A DNA stretch of 64,000 nucleotides from Ariolimax columbianus (GCA_036924085.1 JAVGWX010000004.1:11101916-11165915), one strand, 5' to 3'. Numbered from the stretch's first letter, positions 18,506 through 31,062 are shown. A program made the numbers and translations. Notes: a model not told the origin generated them from the sequence alone.

Positions 18506-20950
18506 TAAATATCAAGTTCAGCTTCCAAAAAACTAGAGATTTACTATTTCTTTCAGTTTAGCTAAATTTGTTGCTAAATAATATTAACAATGAACTTATT
18601 CTATGGTTGTCCCTGCGCATTTCCTTCTGTTCCCCATTACCCCGTTCAACATAACAAATTAAATGCTATTTATCAGACGTCTAGCTGAAACAAACACATA
18701 TGATCATTATACATTAAGATCCCCCTTAAATTTAATTCTTATAAAATCAGATAACGGCATGCCAAAAACAAAACAAAAATAAAGCCAGATTCATAATGAA
18801 AGTTGTCAAACTTAACAAAAATAAAATAAAGCAACAACATGACAAGCACTAATTAGTAAACGTTTACAGCAAAAACAGATGTAAATTGAAACATGAAAGC
18901 TGGAATATAAATAAAAACTACAAAAAGTGCCTAATTTATAAGCAGATGTTAAAAGTTTAAACAAATCAAGTTATGTAAGAGCTAAAACATATTAAGTTTT
19001 TCCTGATTAATGTTTGACGAGGACAACTGCGTTTAAATGCTATGAAAATAATAAAATAAAACTATAAGGGACAGTATTACATCATCACAGGGATAATTAG
19101 TACTCACACAACAGTTTCAAACATTCAGCTTACATCTAATGATCGCTGAAGGTCATAAAATGGGCACTTTTTATTCTTGCACTGATATAAAACTAATCCT
19201 TACATTCTTACAATTTAGCACTCTAGATCAAAAGCTTGATATAAAGTTGTATGTTGCATGCATTAATACCACTATTTACAGCATTGTACTAGTATGTGGA
19301 GAATTCCTACACCATACTCTCACATTATTTTAGAGCTGTCTTAGGATTATTTCTTTATCTAAGCTTAAATAGACACATCTTTGTCTCTATGTTTATTTTT
19401 AAATTGTACAATATGATTGATTTCATAATTCATAAAATTTTGTTTGTATGGTAAAATTATTTGATAAAACCCATTTCCTATTTTCTTGGTTACACAATGA
19501 CTATGTGGTCTAAAGGTTAAGCAGTATTCTTCATTGCCTACCCTCACAACAATATTTTAACATCACCACTTGAGCAGTAGAGCCTGTTTTTGTGAGACAT
19601 GAAGAAAATTATTGTTCCAACACAAATAAAACATCTCTAAACTTAATAATAAACCAGATAGAAGGAATTATGCAAATGTGTACACTATGCTTGCCTTAAG
19701 ATTGACCTTGTTCCTCTCTCTCTTCCCACAAGTAAACAGCATTTTATCAGTTTTAAAAAGTTCCTAATATATTCATGCATTGCCCCACAGATAAGGAAAC
19801 CTATCACATTAATTTACAAATGAAAACAAGTTTAATTAACAAAAAGCAATTCACTTTCATGCTATAATGCCAAAACAAAAAAGAGTAGAAATACACAACA
19901 CAAAAAAGGAATTACACAATGTGCATGGTCAAAAACGTATTCCTTGAATCTGCACAAGTCAGACAAGTTGGTTAAGACTGTAGGTTGACAAATATCTATC
20001 ACGTTGAGATATCAACAAAAGAAAGTAAACAAAATGATGCAGGTTGAAAAAAAAGGATGTGCTACACTAATTGTAATTTCTCTCCCAGAGCATCAATGTT
20101 GAATCTCATAAAATATATGTCTCTTCAAGACTGTTCATGTATTTAAAATCTGGGTCAATTTAAGGGATATGAAAATCGACAAGCTCATACCTAAAGTCTC
20201 TTGGATAGAAGACTCAACTCATGGTTTTGCACAGCCAACAATTTACACATGCAGAGTGTGGAGTTTTCTGGTTTTGAAAGCAAGCACTAGAAACAATACT
20301 CTGTATACTGATACAGGCATAAAGAGTGAGAAACTCGTTTACCCCGGGATCAGAAGAAGAAGTGCCACTGCTATCATTTCCTAGACAGGCTATGGTGCCA
20401 GTTGACAGGTTCTGTTATCTAGACATACTTACACTGCTGTTTCAAGTATTCTAAATGTACCCACCTATACCACATTCTATAACAATCAAAATGCTTACAG
20501 AAACACCACATTTCCTAGATTAATCTACAGATACATGAACATTTTTTAAAGTGGCTTCTAATATATATGCTATTTTTTAGAATATCACCTGATATATTTA
20601 CTATTTGTATATATACACAAAGTAACACTCCGAGTTACGTAACCTGTGACTTAAGCAAATTAGTAGCTACTTACATTAAAATTAATTTTTAAAATTAATT
20701 AAAATTCAGAGAACTATTTTTGGGTGTGTCAGTGTCATCAGCACTAGCAGGAATGAAATAAATGCGGATCTGCACAGCTCTCCAAGTGTCCTCAACAGCC
20801 ATTTTTATTGTTTAAGCAGTAGAATGCCACCGAAATGCAAAAATGAATACACAGATAAATAGGCTTTAAAAAATGTCTTAAAATATATTAGAAGAAAAGT
20901 TAAAAATAATTTTGATGTATCAAGATGGGAAAACTCTGTCAACAGTTCAG
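18506..20950. other. 2.4-kb AT-rich non-coding stretch
   Basis: I searched both strands for exons and repeat boundaries and found none I can support. A segment near 20,235-20,300 resembles 38,760-38,845 (CCAACAATT.ACACA, GCAGAGTG.GGAGT, AAAGCAA..AGAAACA), so a weak dispersed repeat may be present. Confidence 0.45.
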
Positions 20951-20954
20951 TTTA

Positions 20955-21485
20955 ATTGCTATTTCTGCATCGAAGATCGACTGCAATGGATCTCTCCAAT
21001 TTGACAAGCCTTTTCCAGTCCATCTCCAATCTGACAAGCCTTTTCCAGTCCATCTCCAATCTGACAAGCCTTTTCCAGTCCATCTCCAATCTGACAAGGC
21101 TTTGCCAGTCCATCTCCAATCTTAGAGGCCTTTGCCAGTCCATCTCCTGGTGTTATCTGCCCACTTATAACATTGTCTCTTGGACAACTGCTTTTCACCC
21201 TTCACTCTAGTATGGTCTTTAACAATGTCTTGTTATATTGCCAAAGTATCTAACTGTAATACTTTAATTTTGGTCATTAATTCTCTTTTTCTGCCAACGT
21301 TTTCAATATCTCCCCATTTATGTTCTTCTATTTCCACAAAATGCGACCCAAATTTCTATATACCCACATTTCTAAGGCTTCTACACCCTTTTCCAACTTT
21401 TTATTCAGTGTCCATGTTTCTGCACAATAAAGTAGTGATGAGTATACGTAACATCTGTCAACAATTGCTCGTTAATAGATCACTC
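20955..21485 (-). pseudogene. LINE 3' fragment ending in a minisatellite
   Basis: On the minus strand the codons give a thumb region with a YCAETWTLNKKLEKGVEALE motif near 21,400, then a broken tail with a KWADNTRRWTGKGL-like segment near 21,140. This is the end of an RTE-like reverse transcriptase protein. The WTGKGL region then runs into a 30-bp tandem repeat. Stops and shifts are frequent. Confidence 0.75.
20998..21148. repeat. 30-bp minisatellite, 5 copies, inside LINE
   Basis: The unit reads AATCTGACAAGCC then TTTTCCAGTCCATCTCC, with variants in the last two copies. The period is a multiple of three, which opens frames on both strands by chance. The unit derives from the LINE C-terminal coding sequence. 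Confidence 0.95.
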
Positions 21486-21593
21486 TATTTCGACAGATAA
21501 TATGATAGTGAAGAAAAATAATTGCATTGTTGAAAACATGAATGATGAGGCAGCATTAAATAGCACACTTATTACTAAGAAGAGGTATTTTGT

Positions 21594-21824
21594 TTGCGTT
21601 CGCATTATTTCTCTAATCCCCAAGGCGGGTGTGCGTTGCACTGTGGTTTTTATTTTGCGCCTGTCGGCCCAGTGTATCTGACTTCAGCATGCATTTTATG
21701 TAAGGGTCTGCTTCCTCCTGCATTTTCTAAGGGTTTGCTTCCCCGGGATAACGGCCGGTACTGTGATGGGGATCGAACCCAGCACCTATCGGCTGTGAGC
21801 CGTGCCACCCACGCCGTCCCCTGA
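21594..21824 (-). repeat. SINE family A
   Basis: The tRNA-like head lies near 21,780-21,822 (minus-strand GGGGACGGCGTGG start and box B as GGGTTCGATCCCC). The body and TTGCGCC core match the complete copy at 25.4 kb. Confidence 0.9.
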
Positions 21825-22089
21825 GGCTGGATATGATTTCAGAGATCGAGAAACTATTGTCTCACTGTATCGAGAATCTGACACAGAAGTGGATAGAGTT
21901 TACTGATTATCCAAATAAAGGCTAGGTCTTTAAATACGGATTTACAGAAGGCTGGCATCAAGGACACGGAGGGTATATTTAAAGCTAGTGATGGTAGTTC
22001 AGAAGATTTTTTAAAACAGTGAATACTTCAGTGTCTTTTATATTCCTCGCTATATTTTTCATACTTTCATAATTTATATTGGAGCAAAT

Positions 22090-23930
22090 ACTGTCACATG
22101 ACTATATGGAAAGAAATGGCAGAAGCATAGGAGGAGTGGATATCAGAACAATGTACAGAAATTCAAGTCTACATTAACAGGAACAACAGTCAGAGAGCGT
22201 TACCAGCTGGTTAAGCACCTTACAAGAAAGATAATACCCAAAGTGAGAACAATACAGGACGAGGCAGGGAACACCCTAGCTACAGAAGATGTTATTCGGA
22301 GATGGACAGAATACGGCTCCCAGTTATATAACGAATAGACCACTCGGGACAATAGAGTGATATTACTAGAAAACCCACAAGAAGAAGAGGATAACTTTCA
22401 CCATCCTACGTGAAGAAGTAGAGGTGGTGGTAAAGTCTCTCAAGAAGGACAAGGCGGCTGGTATAGACAACATGCCAGGCAAACTACCAACACATGGAGG
22501 GTTTGTGGTTATAAACATTCTCACAAAGATTTATAACACGATCTGGCAGACAGGGTAATGGCCAACAAGTTGGACAAAATCAATGATTATAGGCCTACCT
22601 AAGAAGGGTAACCTCCAACAATGTCAAAATTACTGAACCATCAGTCTTATCAGCCACCCCAGTAAAGTGATGCTTAATGTTATTTTGAATAGACTGCAAC
22701 CAAGGGCAGACAACATTATTGCAAAAGAACAAGCCAGTTTTCGGTCTGGTCACAGCACAATTGAACACATTTTCATTTGCGTTTGCTCAACGAAAAATAC
22801 CTTCATCAAAAGCTATACAAAGTCTTTGTTGACTTAAAAAGAATTTTTGACATGTTCTGGCATGAGGCCCTATGGGCAACTATGCAAAAATATAAGATGG
22901 GGTGTTGGCTTACCTACATCATTGAGAAACTCTACTCCCAGACCACCAGTGCAGTCTTCTTTAACGAGATAACTGGGGAATGGTTCCGCACGTCAACCGG
23001 TGTACAACAAGGATGTATACTTTCACCGACCCTATTCCACATTTTTCTTGAACGTATCATATCCGAAGCTCTGGAGGATCACGTGAGTACTGCCAACATA
23101 GGTGCTCGCACACTTACCAATCTCCGGTTCGCTGATGACGTTACCGGGTTGGCTAGAACAGAGCTGAACTTGCGAGTCTAATCTCAAACATTGACAATGC
23201 CAGTCAAAAGTTTGGAATGGAAATTAGTGTAGAGAAGAGCAAAATCAGGGTCATCATCCCAGTGGGCCTAACAAATCTGACAAAGGCGAGCCATTGCAAA
23301 CTGTTAACAAGTTTAAATACCTAGGAGCACTGATGGATGCGGAAGATTCCAGAACTGAGATTAAGGCATGAACAGCAATCAGCTGCTCTGATCAAACTGA
23401 AGCCACTATGGAGAGACAAAATCATCAACCCAAGATCCAAATTGAGTTTAATGTATATACTTGTCACTTCCATGTACCTTTAAGCATGCAAAATTTGGAC
23501 TCTGACAGCAGTTCTAAACCAAAGAATTTATGAAATGGAAATGAGATGTCTGCGTCGAATCCTCAGCATTTCGTATCTAGACGTCACAAATAAGACAGTT
23601 CAGGGCACCGTTATCAGAGAGGTCAGCCAATATCAAGACCTAATTGACTATGGTAAAAGCACACAAGCTTACATGGTATGAGCATGTTTCAAGATCGTCT
23701 GGGCGGACCAAGACGGTCCTGGGAGGTACTGTGCCTGGGAAGTGCAATAGAGAGGGAGGCATAAGAAGAGATGAGAAGACAACATCAGAGAGTGGATGGG
23801 AAGGTCCAAAACTAGAACAAATATCCTGGCATAAAACCAAGTGGAGTGGCGGGAACTGGTTCAACCATCTGCAGTATTGGTGAATGACCTTCCAGGTTAC
23901 AGAACTGATGACGACGACTGCCACATGTCT
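22090..23930 (+). pseudogene. RTE-like LINE, degenerate, no endonuclease
   Basis: Plus-strand coding remnants run from a RKIIPKVRTIQDEAGNTL segment (about 22,230) and WTEYGSQLYNE (about 22,300), through LPKKGNLQQCQNY (about 22,600) and QASFRSGHST (about 22,735). The frame at 22,777-23,181 has VFVDLKRIFD, GVQQGCILSPTLF and catalytic FADD near 23,133. The tail near 23,650-23,880 holds WYEHVSRSSG. Stops and shifts break it in several places. The protein would copy element RNA at the target; this copy cannot. Confidence 0.88.
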
Positions 23931-24309
23931 CTCCTATTACCGATATGAAAAAATACAATTTTCTTTTATCTTGTGTAATATTGCAGCTTCTTTTGAAGCT
24001 ACACTTAAGTAAAAATTCAAATTATGCAAAAAGCGAGTTACGTAACAGACCCAAAAACATAACCCTTACAAAAGTCAGGATATTGCTGTATATGTATGTA
24101 TGCATATATCCACATATATATTCACACAAAACAGAGAGAGAGGCAGGGACAGTGAGAGAAAGAGAAGACAGCAAACCAAAACTAAATGCTAGCTGGTAAT
24201 CTTTACCTATTTAAAAAAACCATTTTCATTATCATTCAATGAAAGCAATTATTTCTCCATAAATGGAAGGAAAGCAGATATTTTGTGGAAGTCAGTCAAT
24301 ACTAATTAG

Positions 24310-24785
24310 AAAACATACAGAAAGATATGCACAACTGGTTTGCGGAGCCCAACACTGTGGAGGATGTCGACAAAAGGCTAGGCCGCCTTGAACTCGATAG
24401 AGACGGCAACAGACGCCACAAGAGACACCAGACTGTGAGCAGATATATTCGACTCAGTGGTCCTACCAGTGCTATTCTATGGAAGTGAAGCCTGGTCTCT
24501 GATAATATCCATGGGGAATCAGCTAAGAATAACACATGCCTCGCTTGAGCGCCGTCTCATGGGCCTATCACTTAGGCAGCTGCACCAGATGGGCCTACAC
24601 AACAGTGACATCCGGGCATTGTCACATGTCAAGGATGTCCTACATCATGCCAACAACTCCAAGCACCGCTGGACTGGCCATGTAGCCAGAAGGAAAGACA
24701 AATACTGGAGCACAGAAACCCGTGGCATCCTGGTGGCAAAAAAAGACTTTGCCACTGTGATCCCTATTCTCTTAGCCAGACTACA
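24310..24785 (+). pseudogene. LINE reverse transcriptase C-terminal fragment
   Basis: The frame at 24,457-24,789 encodes VLPVLFYGSEAW, LERRLMGLSLRQLHQMGLHN and KHRWTGHVARR, the thumb and tail of an RTE-like ORF2. The closest relative in this window is the minus-strand fragment at 34.5-35.1 kb. It has no catalytic core. Confidence 0.85.
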
Positions 24786-24955
24786 CTAGTGCAGCCTGCA
24801 GCCTGTTTCTAGGGCTGCCTTTGACGGCAAAATAGGATTTTGGTTGGCTATGCGTCGCTGACCCTGACGCAAGCAGCCAGCTATAATTCACTGGCTGCTG
24901 TCAGCTCATTCACTGTCCTGCATCTTCAACCTCCAGAAACAGAATTAAAAGGTGA
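24765..24955 (-). repeat. SINE family B-like fragment, diverged
   Basis: On the plus strand CTTAGCCAGACTACACTAG, GCCAGCTATAATTCACTGGC and GTCAGCTCATTCACTG are the reverse of the family B head and middle seen in the older copies near 0.7-1.1 kb. Confidence 0.6.
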
Positions 24956-25356
24956 CAGTCAAATAAATAACAGATAATGAACATATACATTTTCTTTACT
25001 GAATTGGTAAACAGCATCATGTACATGTACATACACACACATACAAACCACAATATTCACTAAATTTGAAACCTGAATGATGAGACTTATCTCAAAATTA
25101 TTTTTTTTATTAATTGTTTGTTGATTTTAAATACCAGAATTAAAAATATGCTGTGTCCATATTTTTAAAGGCTTGTTAATGTGAACAGTCTGATGGGAAA
25201 GTAAACTGACAAAATAAAGTATCACAAAACACTAGACATGCTGCATTCATTATCACACAGGATTTCAGCCAGTGAAGAATGGCAGACAAATCACAAGGCT
25301 GGTACAAGAACTAGGCTTGGACAAAAGTTACATATGAAGATATAAGAGAGGTGTTT

Positions 25357-25600
25357 TTTTTCGTTCGCCTTATTTCTCTATTCCCCAAGGTGGTGTGCGT
25401 TGTACTGCGGTTTTTATTTAGCTCCAATCGGCCCAGTGCATCCGACTTTGGCATTCATTTTATGTCATGATGGGTCTGCTTCCTCCTGCATTTTCTAAGG
25501 GTTGCTTCCTCGGGGTAACGGCCGGTGCTGTGATGGGGACCGAACCCAGCACCTTTGGATTGTGAGCCGTGTCACTTAACCACTAGCCTACGCTGTCCCC
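25357..25600 (-). repeat. SINE family A, complete copy with 13-bp TSD
   Basis: AAGAGAGGTGTTT flanks both sides (25,344-25,356 and 25,601-25,613), so the element is about 244 bp. On the minus strand it starts GGGGACAGCGTAGG, with box A as GGCTAGTGGTTAAGTG and box B as GGGTTCGGTCCCC, and ends in a short A-rich tail. These are internal Pol III promoter boxes of a tRNA-derived SINE. Confidence 0.95.
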
Positions 25601-25613
25601 AAGAGAGGTGTTT

Positions 25614-26070
25614 GAAAATGGACATCCACTTCCCAACGAACACTTGGTAAAATAAATGTCAGATAAGTGAACCAAAAGGGAAGGTGACGAAAAGCATCTC
25701 ATACATTTCAATTTTATGGGTTTCAATATTAATTCATTTTCCATTGACTAACTAACATTAATGTGTTTACAAAGCATGAAACATTTCAAATATATCAGTA
25801 TTAACACAACAAGAACTAACTTATTGCACAAAAGCACTCATAAACAATAACAAGGAACATGCAGTAAGTTTCAGGATGGAGCACAGCAAAGCTATCAAAG
25901 TTGTCTTTACAAAATTCCTACTGGGCTAACCAAATTACTCCCAAATTTGTTTACAGATATAAAATACAATCACTAAGAGAAAATGTGTGGAGTGAATGAA
26001 GGCAAATAATAAAGCACACATAATATCTCACAATACAGATAATGTTAATAATAATGCTATGTTGATATCA
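25614..26070. other. Unannotated AT-rich stretch of intron 4
   Basis: No exon or repeat boundary recognised. Confidence 0.4.
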
Positions 26071-26074
26071 GACA

Positions 26075-26910
26075 ATGGCTGGAAAATGTAGTGATGTGAT
26101 AACAATGGCTGAATACTGTAGTGATGTGATGATAGCTGAATACTGTAGTGATGTGATGATAGCTGAATACTGTAGTGATGTGATGATAGCTGAATACTGT
26201 AGTGATGTGATGATAGCTGAATACTGTAGTGGTGTGATAGCAATGGCTGAATACTGTAGTGATGTGATGATAGCTGAATACTGTAGTGATGTGATGATAG
26301 CTGAATACTGTAGTGATGTGATGATAGCTGAATACTGTAGTGATGTGATGATAGCTGAATACTGTAGTGATGTGATAACAATGGCTGAATACTGTAGTGA
26401 TGTGATGATAGCTGAATACTGTAGTGATGTGATGATAGCTGAATACTGTAGTGATGTGATGATAGCTGAATACTGTAGTGATGTGATGATAGCTGAATAC
26501 TGTAGTGATGTGATGATAGCTGAATACTGTAGTGATGTGATGATAGCTGAATACTGTAGTGATGTGATGATAGCTGAATACTGTAGTGATGTGATAACAA
26601 TGGCTGAATACTGTAGTGATGTGATGATAGCTGAATACTGTAGTGATGTGATAACAATGGCTGAATACTGTAGTGGTGTGATAGCAATTGCTGAATATTG
26701 TGATGGTATGAAGATAATAATAAATGAATAATATGGTGATATGATGATAACAATGAAGGAATACTGTGGTGCTATGATAACAACGAAGGAATGCTGTGGT
26801 AATATGATGATAATAATGGCTGAATTCTGTGGTGATGTGATGATAATAATGGCTGAATACTGTGGTGATGTGATAACAATAACTGAAAAATGCAGTGATG
26901 TCATAACAAA
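26075..26910. repeat. 27/30-bp minisatellite, about 24 good units
   Basis: The 27-bp unit is TGAATACTGTAG then TGATGTGATGATAGC. Interspersed 30-bp variants contain GTGATAACAATGGC. Units from about 26,700 to 26,910 are degenerate. Because 27 and 30 are multiples of three, long open frames exist on both strands, but these are by-products of the repeat. It lies in intron 4 of the desaturase gene. Confidence 0.97.
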
Positions 26911-26999
26911 CAATGACTGTTGCACATTATTACATTCTGGGAATGGTGATATTCACCAGAATAAGGACCAGAAGAGTTAATGTAAGAGCAAACAGTTAC

Positions 27000-27101
27000 C
27001 TTCATCATGCCCATGATAAAGAAATGCAACATGTGGTCTGTCTTGGCAGATTTGAACACAGAGACATGGCCAAAGTCATGCTGTAACCAGCTGCACTGTG
27101 T
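27000..27101 (-). CDS. FADS: Front-end fatty-acid desaturase, exon 4 (first His box)
   Basis: A 102-bp phase-0 exon with acceptor TTTGTCCAG and donor AAG|GTAACTG. It encodes 34 residues (about 168-201) including LQHDFGHVSVF. HDFGH is the first of the three histidine boxes that bind the di-iron centre in membrane desaturases. The exon follows exon 3 in frame. No exon for the HXXHH boxes is seen further downstream within the window. Confidence 0.92.
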
Positions 27102-27159
27102 CTGGACAAAAATAATTGCAGATGGTAAATAATTAGGGCACGGAGGTGGGTTTGAAGAG

Positions 27160-27566
27160 ACATGAGTTATGTGATGATTGTGGTTAGAGATCTGCACACT
27201 AAACATTAGAGAAATGTAGTGACCTGTCTGTCATTCCATATTTCGACACCTGATAGAGCCCATATTCACTGACATAACCCATCTGGTTCCCCTTAGAACA
27301 CACAGTTGCAAGAGATAATCATCATCTGTTCCTATTTTTGACTGTCACCCCAACTATATGGCACCTCAACTACAACAGCTTCTTATTTTTGTCAGGTCTT
27401 CTCTGATCTCTTCAACCGATACTTCCCTGTGGGGGTTCCAACCCACTAGTTCTGTTTGCATTGCCAGACTGCATTCTCTGAGTATATGTCCACATTAGCC
27501 GAGCTTGAGTAGTCCAGTTTTGGGAACAGTACAACAGGATGGGGACAACACATGTTATTTATTTAA
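27160..27566. other. Unannotated intron 3 sequence
   Basis: No gene or repeat recognised. Confidence 0.4.
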
Positions 27567-27745
27567 GTTTATGAGCTGAGGGAAGCAGTTTAACTGAGGG
27601 AAATAGTTAAGCTGAGGAAAGTTGATAAGCCAAGCAAAGCAGTTTATCTGAGGGAAATAGGTGAGCTGAGGGAAGTTGATGAACTGAAGGAAGCAGTTAA
27701 GCTGATGGAAGCAGCTGAGCTGAACGAAGTGGATGAGCTAAGTAA
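27567..27745. repeat. Degenerate ~17-bp tandem repeat
   Basis: Repeats of the type GAGCTGAGGGAAGCAGTTA with much variation. It lies in intron 3 of the desaturase gene. Confidence 0.75.
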
Positions 27746-27987
27746 AGTCGAAGTATAAAACTTATTCCACACACCAAAATTAAATAATCCTGGTTAATTT
27801 GAACATGTTGTGAGAAAGGAAGGGTTAGAGTACACTGTGACAGTAGGTTAAATAGCTGGGCAAACTGACAGAGATAGAAAGTTGCAGTGAGCCATGATTA
27901 CACATACAAGTTAGTAGAGTACATGAAGAAGTTGTAAGAACATATGTATTCATAATGTGTAATTATGATCTAAGCATGCTCATAAAT

Positions 27988-28074
27988 ATCATATGCTCAT
28001 GTCTCATATGCTCATGTCTCATATGCTCATGTCTCATATGCTCATGTCTCATATGCTCATGTCTCATATGCTCA
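27988..28074. repeat. 15-bp tandem repeat, about 6 copies
   Basis: The unit is CATATGCTCATGTCT, nearly perfect, in intron 3. Confidence 0.95.
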
Positions 28075-28164
28075 TTCACTGGCATCACACAAAACAAGAG
28101 AGACCAAAGTCAATCTTGAGAGAATGAAATCTCTAAAATTGAGGTTTCAAACTCAAACCAACCT

Positions 28165-28355
28165 GAGAGCAGCATGAAAAATACTCAATTGTCTTAGGGC
28201 CACACGAAAAATAGTTGATTGTCTTAGAGTCACAAAATAATAGTTAATCATTTTCTGGTCACATGAAGAATAATTAATCATTTGAGGGTCTGATAAAGAA
28301 TAGTTACTAATCTTAGGGTCACGTGATGAATAGTTAATCATCTGAGTACGGCAAG
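28165..28355. repeat. Degenerate ~31-bp tandem repeat
   Basis: Units resemble GTCACATGAAGAATA then GTTAATCATCTTAGG. Five to six degenerate copies lie in intron 3. Confidence 0.75.
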
Positions 28356-28417
28356 AAGACAATTTTTTTGTTCCAGGGTAAGCACAGCAATGAAAATTGC
28401 ATGCGTACTTTATAAAA

Positions 28418-31062
28418 ACTGTGTGGTCAGGATCTGCGTCTTCTGCAACAGTGTGTAGATGCTCTGCATTTTTGCCTTCATGAAGATCTCAGTGTCTGGC
28501 AGCCTATCTTGTCACTTTATTTTAAACAATCTACGGAGGCACTTTGCATGGAAGTGGTTTATTTTCCTAGCATGCTTGCTGCACACTGTCCACGTCTCAC
28601 TGGTATACAGAAGGGTAAGGAGCACTACAGCTTGGTAGACTGAGTTTCGTATCAAGCCTAAGACCCCTCCGTTTCCAGACACTGTTGCGCAGCCTCCCAA
28701 AGGCAGCACTGGCCTTGGAGATTCTGTTACTGACCTCACAGTCAATAGTAGCTTCCCTGGAAAGAGTGCTACCAAGGTACGTGAAGCTGTCTACTGATTT
28801 GAGGTGCTCGTTCTTGACTCTGATATCTGAGTCGCATTATGCGTCACTCGGGGCAGGCTGAAACATTACTTCGGTTTTTTTGGTATTAATTGTAAAAAAA
28901 AACATGTCGCAGGCTGCTGAGAACTTGTCCACATACAAGTATGTCTGCATGTCTCTTTCGGTGCTGGCAGCGAGGGCACAGTCATCAGCAAAAAGCTATT
29001 TCGAGATAGCTGTGTCCTTTACCTTGCTGTGTGCTTGCAGTCGCCTGAGAATGAAGAGTTTTCCATCAGTCCTGTATTTTATTTCCACTCTGTTTTGGTT
29101 ACAACCCTGATAGCTAACGCTGAGCATGGCAGCAAACATTATGCTGAAGAGTGTTGGGGCTAGTACACAGCCCTGCTTGACGCCATTTGTCACAGGTAAG
29201 GCATTCTATGTTTCCCCATCACTCAGCACACATGAGCATGTATACCTTCGTGGAATTGTTTGACGATCTTGGTGAATCTGCTTGGACAGCCAAATTTTCC
29301 CATGACCTTCGAAAGTCCATCTTTGTTGACGGTATCAAAAGCCTTAGTCAGGTCCACGAAAATCAGGTACAGCCCACGTTACTGCTCTTGGCATTTCTCC
29401 TGCAGTTGCTGAGAGGCGAATATTATATCCACAATTCCGCGACCCGATCTGAAGCCACACTGGCTCTCTGGAAGAAGACCATGTTCTAGGTGAGTGATCA
29501 ATCTGTTGAGGAGAACTCGTGCCAGTATCTTGCCAGCAGTCGATAGGAGGGAGATTCCTCTGTGGTTATCACAGGGTTGACGGTTTCCCTTTTGCTTGAA
29601 AAAGTGGATGATGGTAGTATCCTTCAGTTCTTGTGGGACAGTCTCAGTGGTCCATATTGTGTTGCACAACTCAGTTAGTCTCTGTGTTAGGACACAGCTA
29701 CCTGCTTTGTAGATCTTAGCCGGTATTAGGTCGGCACCTGCAGCCTTACCATTTGATAGCTGGTTGATTGCAGCTCTGACCTCCTTGATATTTGGAGGAA
29801 CGTCCAGTTCATTGTTCAGGCTGTGTCTGAGACAGGCGTTCTATTGCTTCGTCGCAGACGGAGCACGATTGGTTATGGACCGTGAGGAACTGTTCTGTCC
29901 AGCGTTCCAGTATTCTCGATTTATCTGTCAACTGTTCTGAGCCATCTGCATTCAGAATTGGAGTTCCATATAACGGTTGAGGGCCAAAAACAGTCTTTAA
30001 AGTGTCATAGAGTTTTGTGTCGTTTCTGTCAAGCATAAAGTTGGATTTCATCTGCCTTGTTTCCAAACCACGTGTCCTTCATGTTCCTGAGCTTTCCTTG
30101 GACCACTCTTCATATGGTTGTGAACGCAATCTTTTGGACTGCAGGCGATGTGTCCCTTTGAGGAGTTCTAAATAGCTCATTTTTTTCCTTGATAAGGGAC
30201 ATGATTTCTGCATCATTCTCATCAAACCAGTCTTGATGTTTACGTGTCGTGTATCCAATGTGCTCAGAGGCGGAGGAGTATACAGTGCTCAGAGGCGGAG
30301 AGGTATACAGTGCTCAGAGGCGGAGGAGTATACAGTGCTCAGAGGCGGAGGAGTATACAGTGATCAGAGGCGGAGGAGTATACAGTGCTCAGAGGCGGAG
30401 GAGTATACAGTGCTCAGAGGCGGAGGAGTATACAGTGCTCAGAGGCGGAGGAGTATACAGTGCTCAGAGGCGGAGGAGTATACAGTGCTCAGAGGCGGAG
30501 GAGTATACAGAGTCTCTATTGGCAGCCCAGTCTTCGTCCACATTGGTCTGACCGAGCTGCAGATTCTTGAGTTTTCCATTAAGGTCCCTTAGAAGTACTT
30601 CAGCGATCGTCATGCTTTGCAGTTTTGTGGTGTCTAACTTCTTTTCCTTTGCCTTCCATCCTGATGCTGGCTTCTGGGTTTGATGTAGAAGTTCAGTTTG
30701 GACACAATTAGCCTGTGGTTGGTCCTGCACTCTGCACCATACATAGCTTTTGTGACTCTTACACTGCGTCTGTCAGTCCTCCTGGTGATAACATGATCAA
30801 TTAAGTGCCATTGTTTTGATTTGAGATGCATCCAAGTTGTTTTGTTCCGTGTGGGCAAGCAAAACATTGTATTCGTGATTGCTAGGTCGTGGGCTGCACA
30901 TAGCCCAAGCAATAAGAGACCATTACCATTGCATTTGTCTGTACCATGCATACCAAGTATTCCATCCTAGATCTGATGGTCTGTCCCTACTCTGACATTG
31001 AAGTCGCAGACGAGGATTAGCTTCTCAGACTTTGGGACCAATGAGAGAACAGTCAAGTTCTT
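28418..31062 (-). pseudogene. Zinc-finger-tailed LINE (L2/RTE-like), long degenerate copy
   Basis: On the minus strand it starts inside an AP-endonuclease (CDFNVRVG near 31,010, then LPTRNKTTWMHLKSKQWHLIDHV) and runs through HRGISLLSTAGKILARVLLNRL and ESQCGFRSGRGIVDIIF (about 29,470-29,590), NGVKQGCVLAPTLF (about 29,150) and the catalytic LFADDCAL (about 28,985) to HARKINHFHAKCLRR (about 28,540). It is the same family as the plus-strand copy at 32-34 kb, head to head with it. Stops, shifts and an internal 25-bp array disable it. It lies in sense within intron 3 of the desaturase gene. Confidence 0.9.
30261..30510. repeat. 25-bp minisatellite, exactly 10 copies, inside LINE coding region
   Basis: The unit is TGCTCAGAGGCGG then AGGAGTATACAG; 250 bp is exactly 10 units, with two variant units. 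On the minus strand the unit is the LINE codons for VYSSASE, followed beyond the array by IGYTTRKHQDWFDEN. The array is thus an in-place expansion of one LINE segment. As 25 is not a multiple of three, most copy numbers break the frame. Confidence 0.95.

Noticed and set aside
20695..20830. Possible last desaturase exon on the minus strand (LESCADP-like codons)
   Set aside because: The reading does not match the family C-terminus and lacks a convincing acceptor.
25357..25600. tRNA gene
   Set aside because: A and B boxes are present but the tRNA fold is incomplete and the same body repeats elsewhere; it is a SINE head.
26028..26925. Long open frames (218-285 codons) on both strands
   Set aside because: They are created by the 27/30-bp tandem repeat whose period is a multiple of three; there are no splice signals or known domains.
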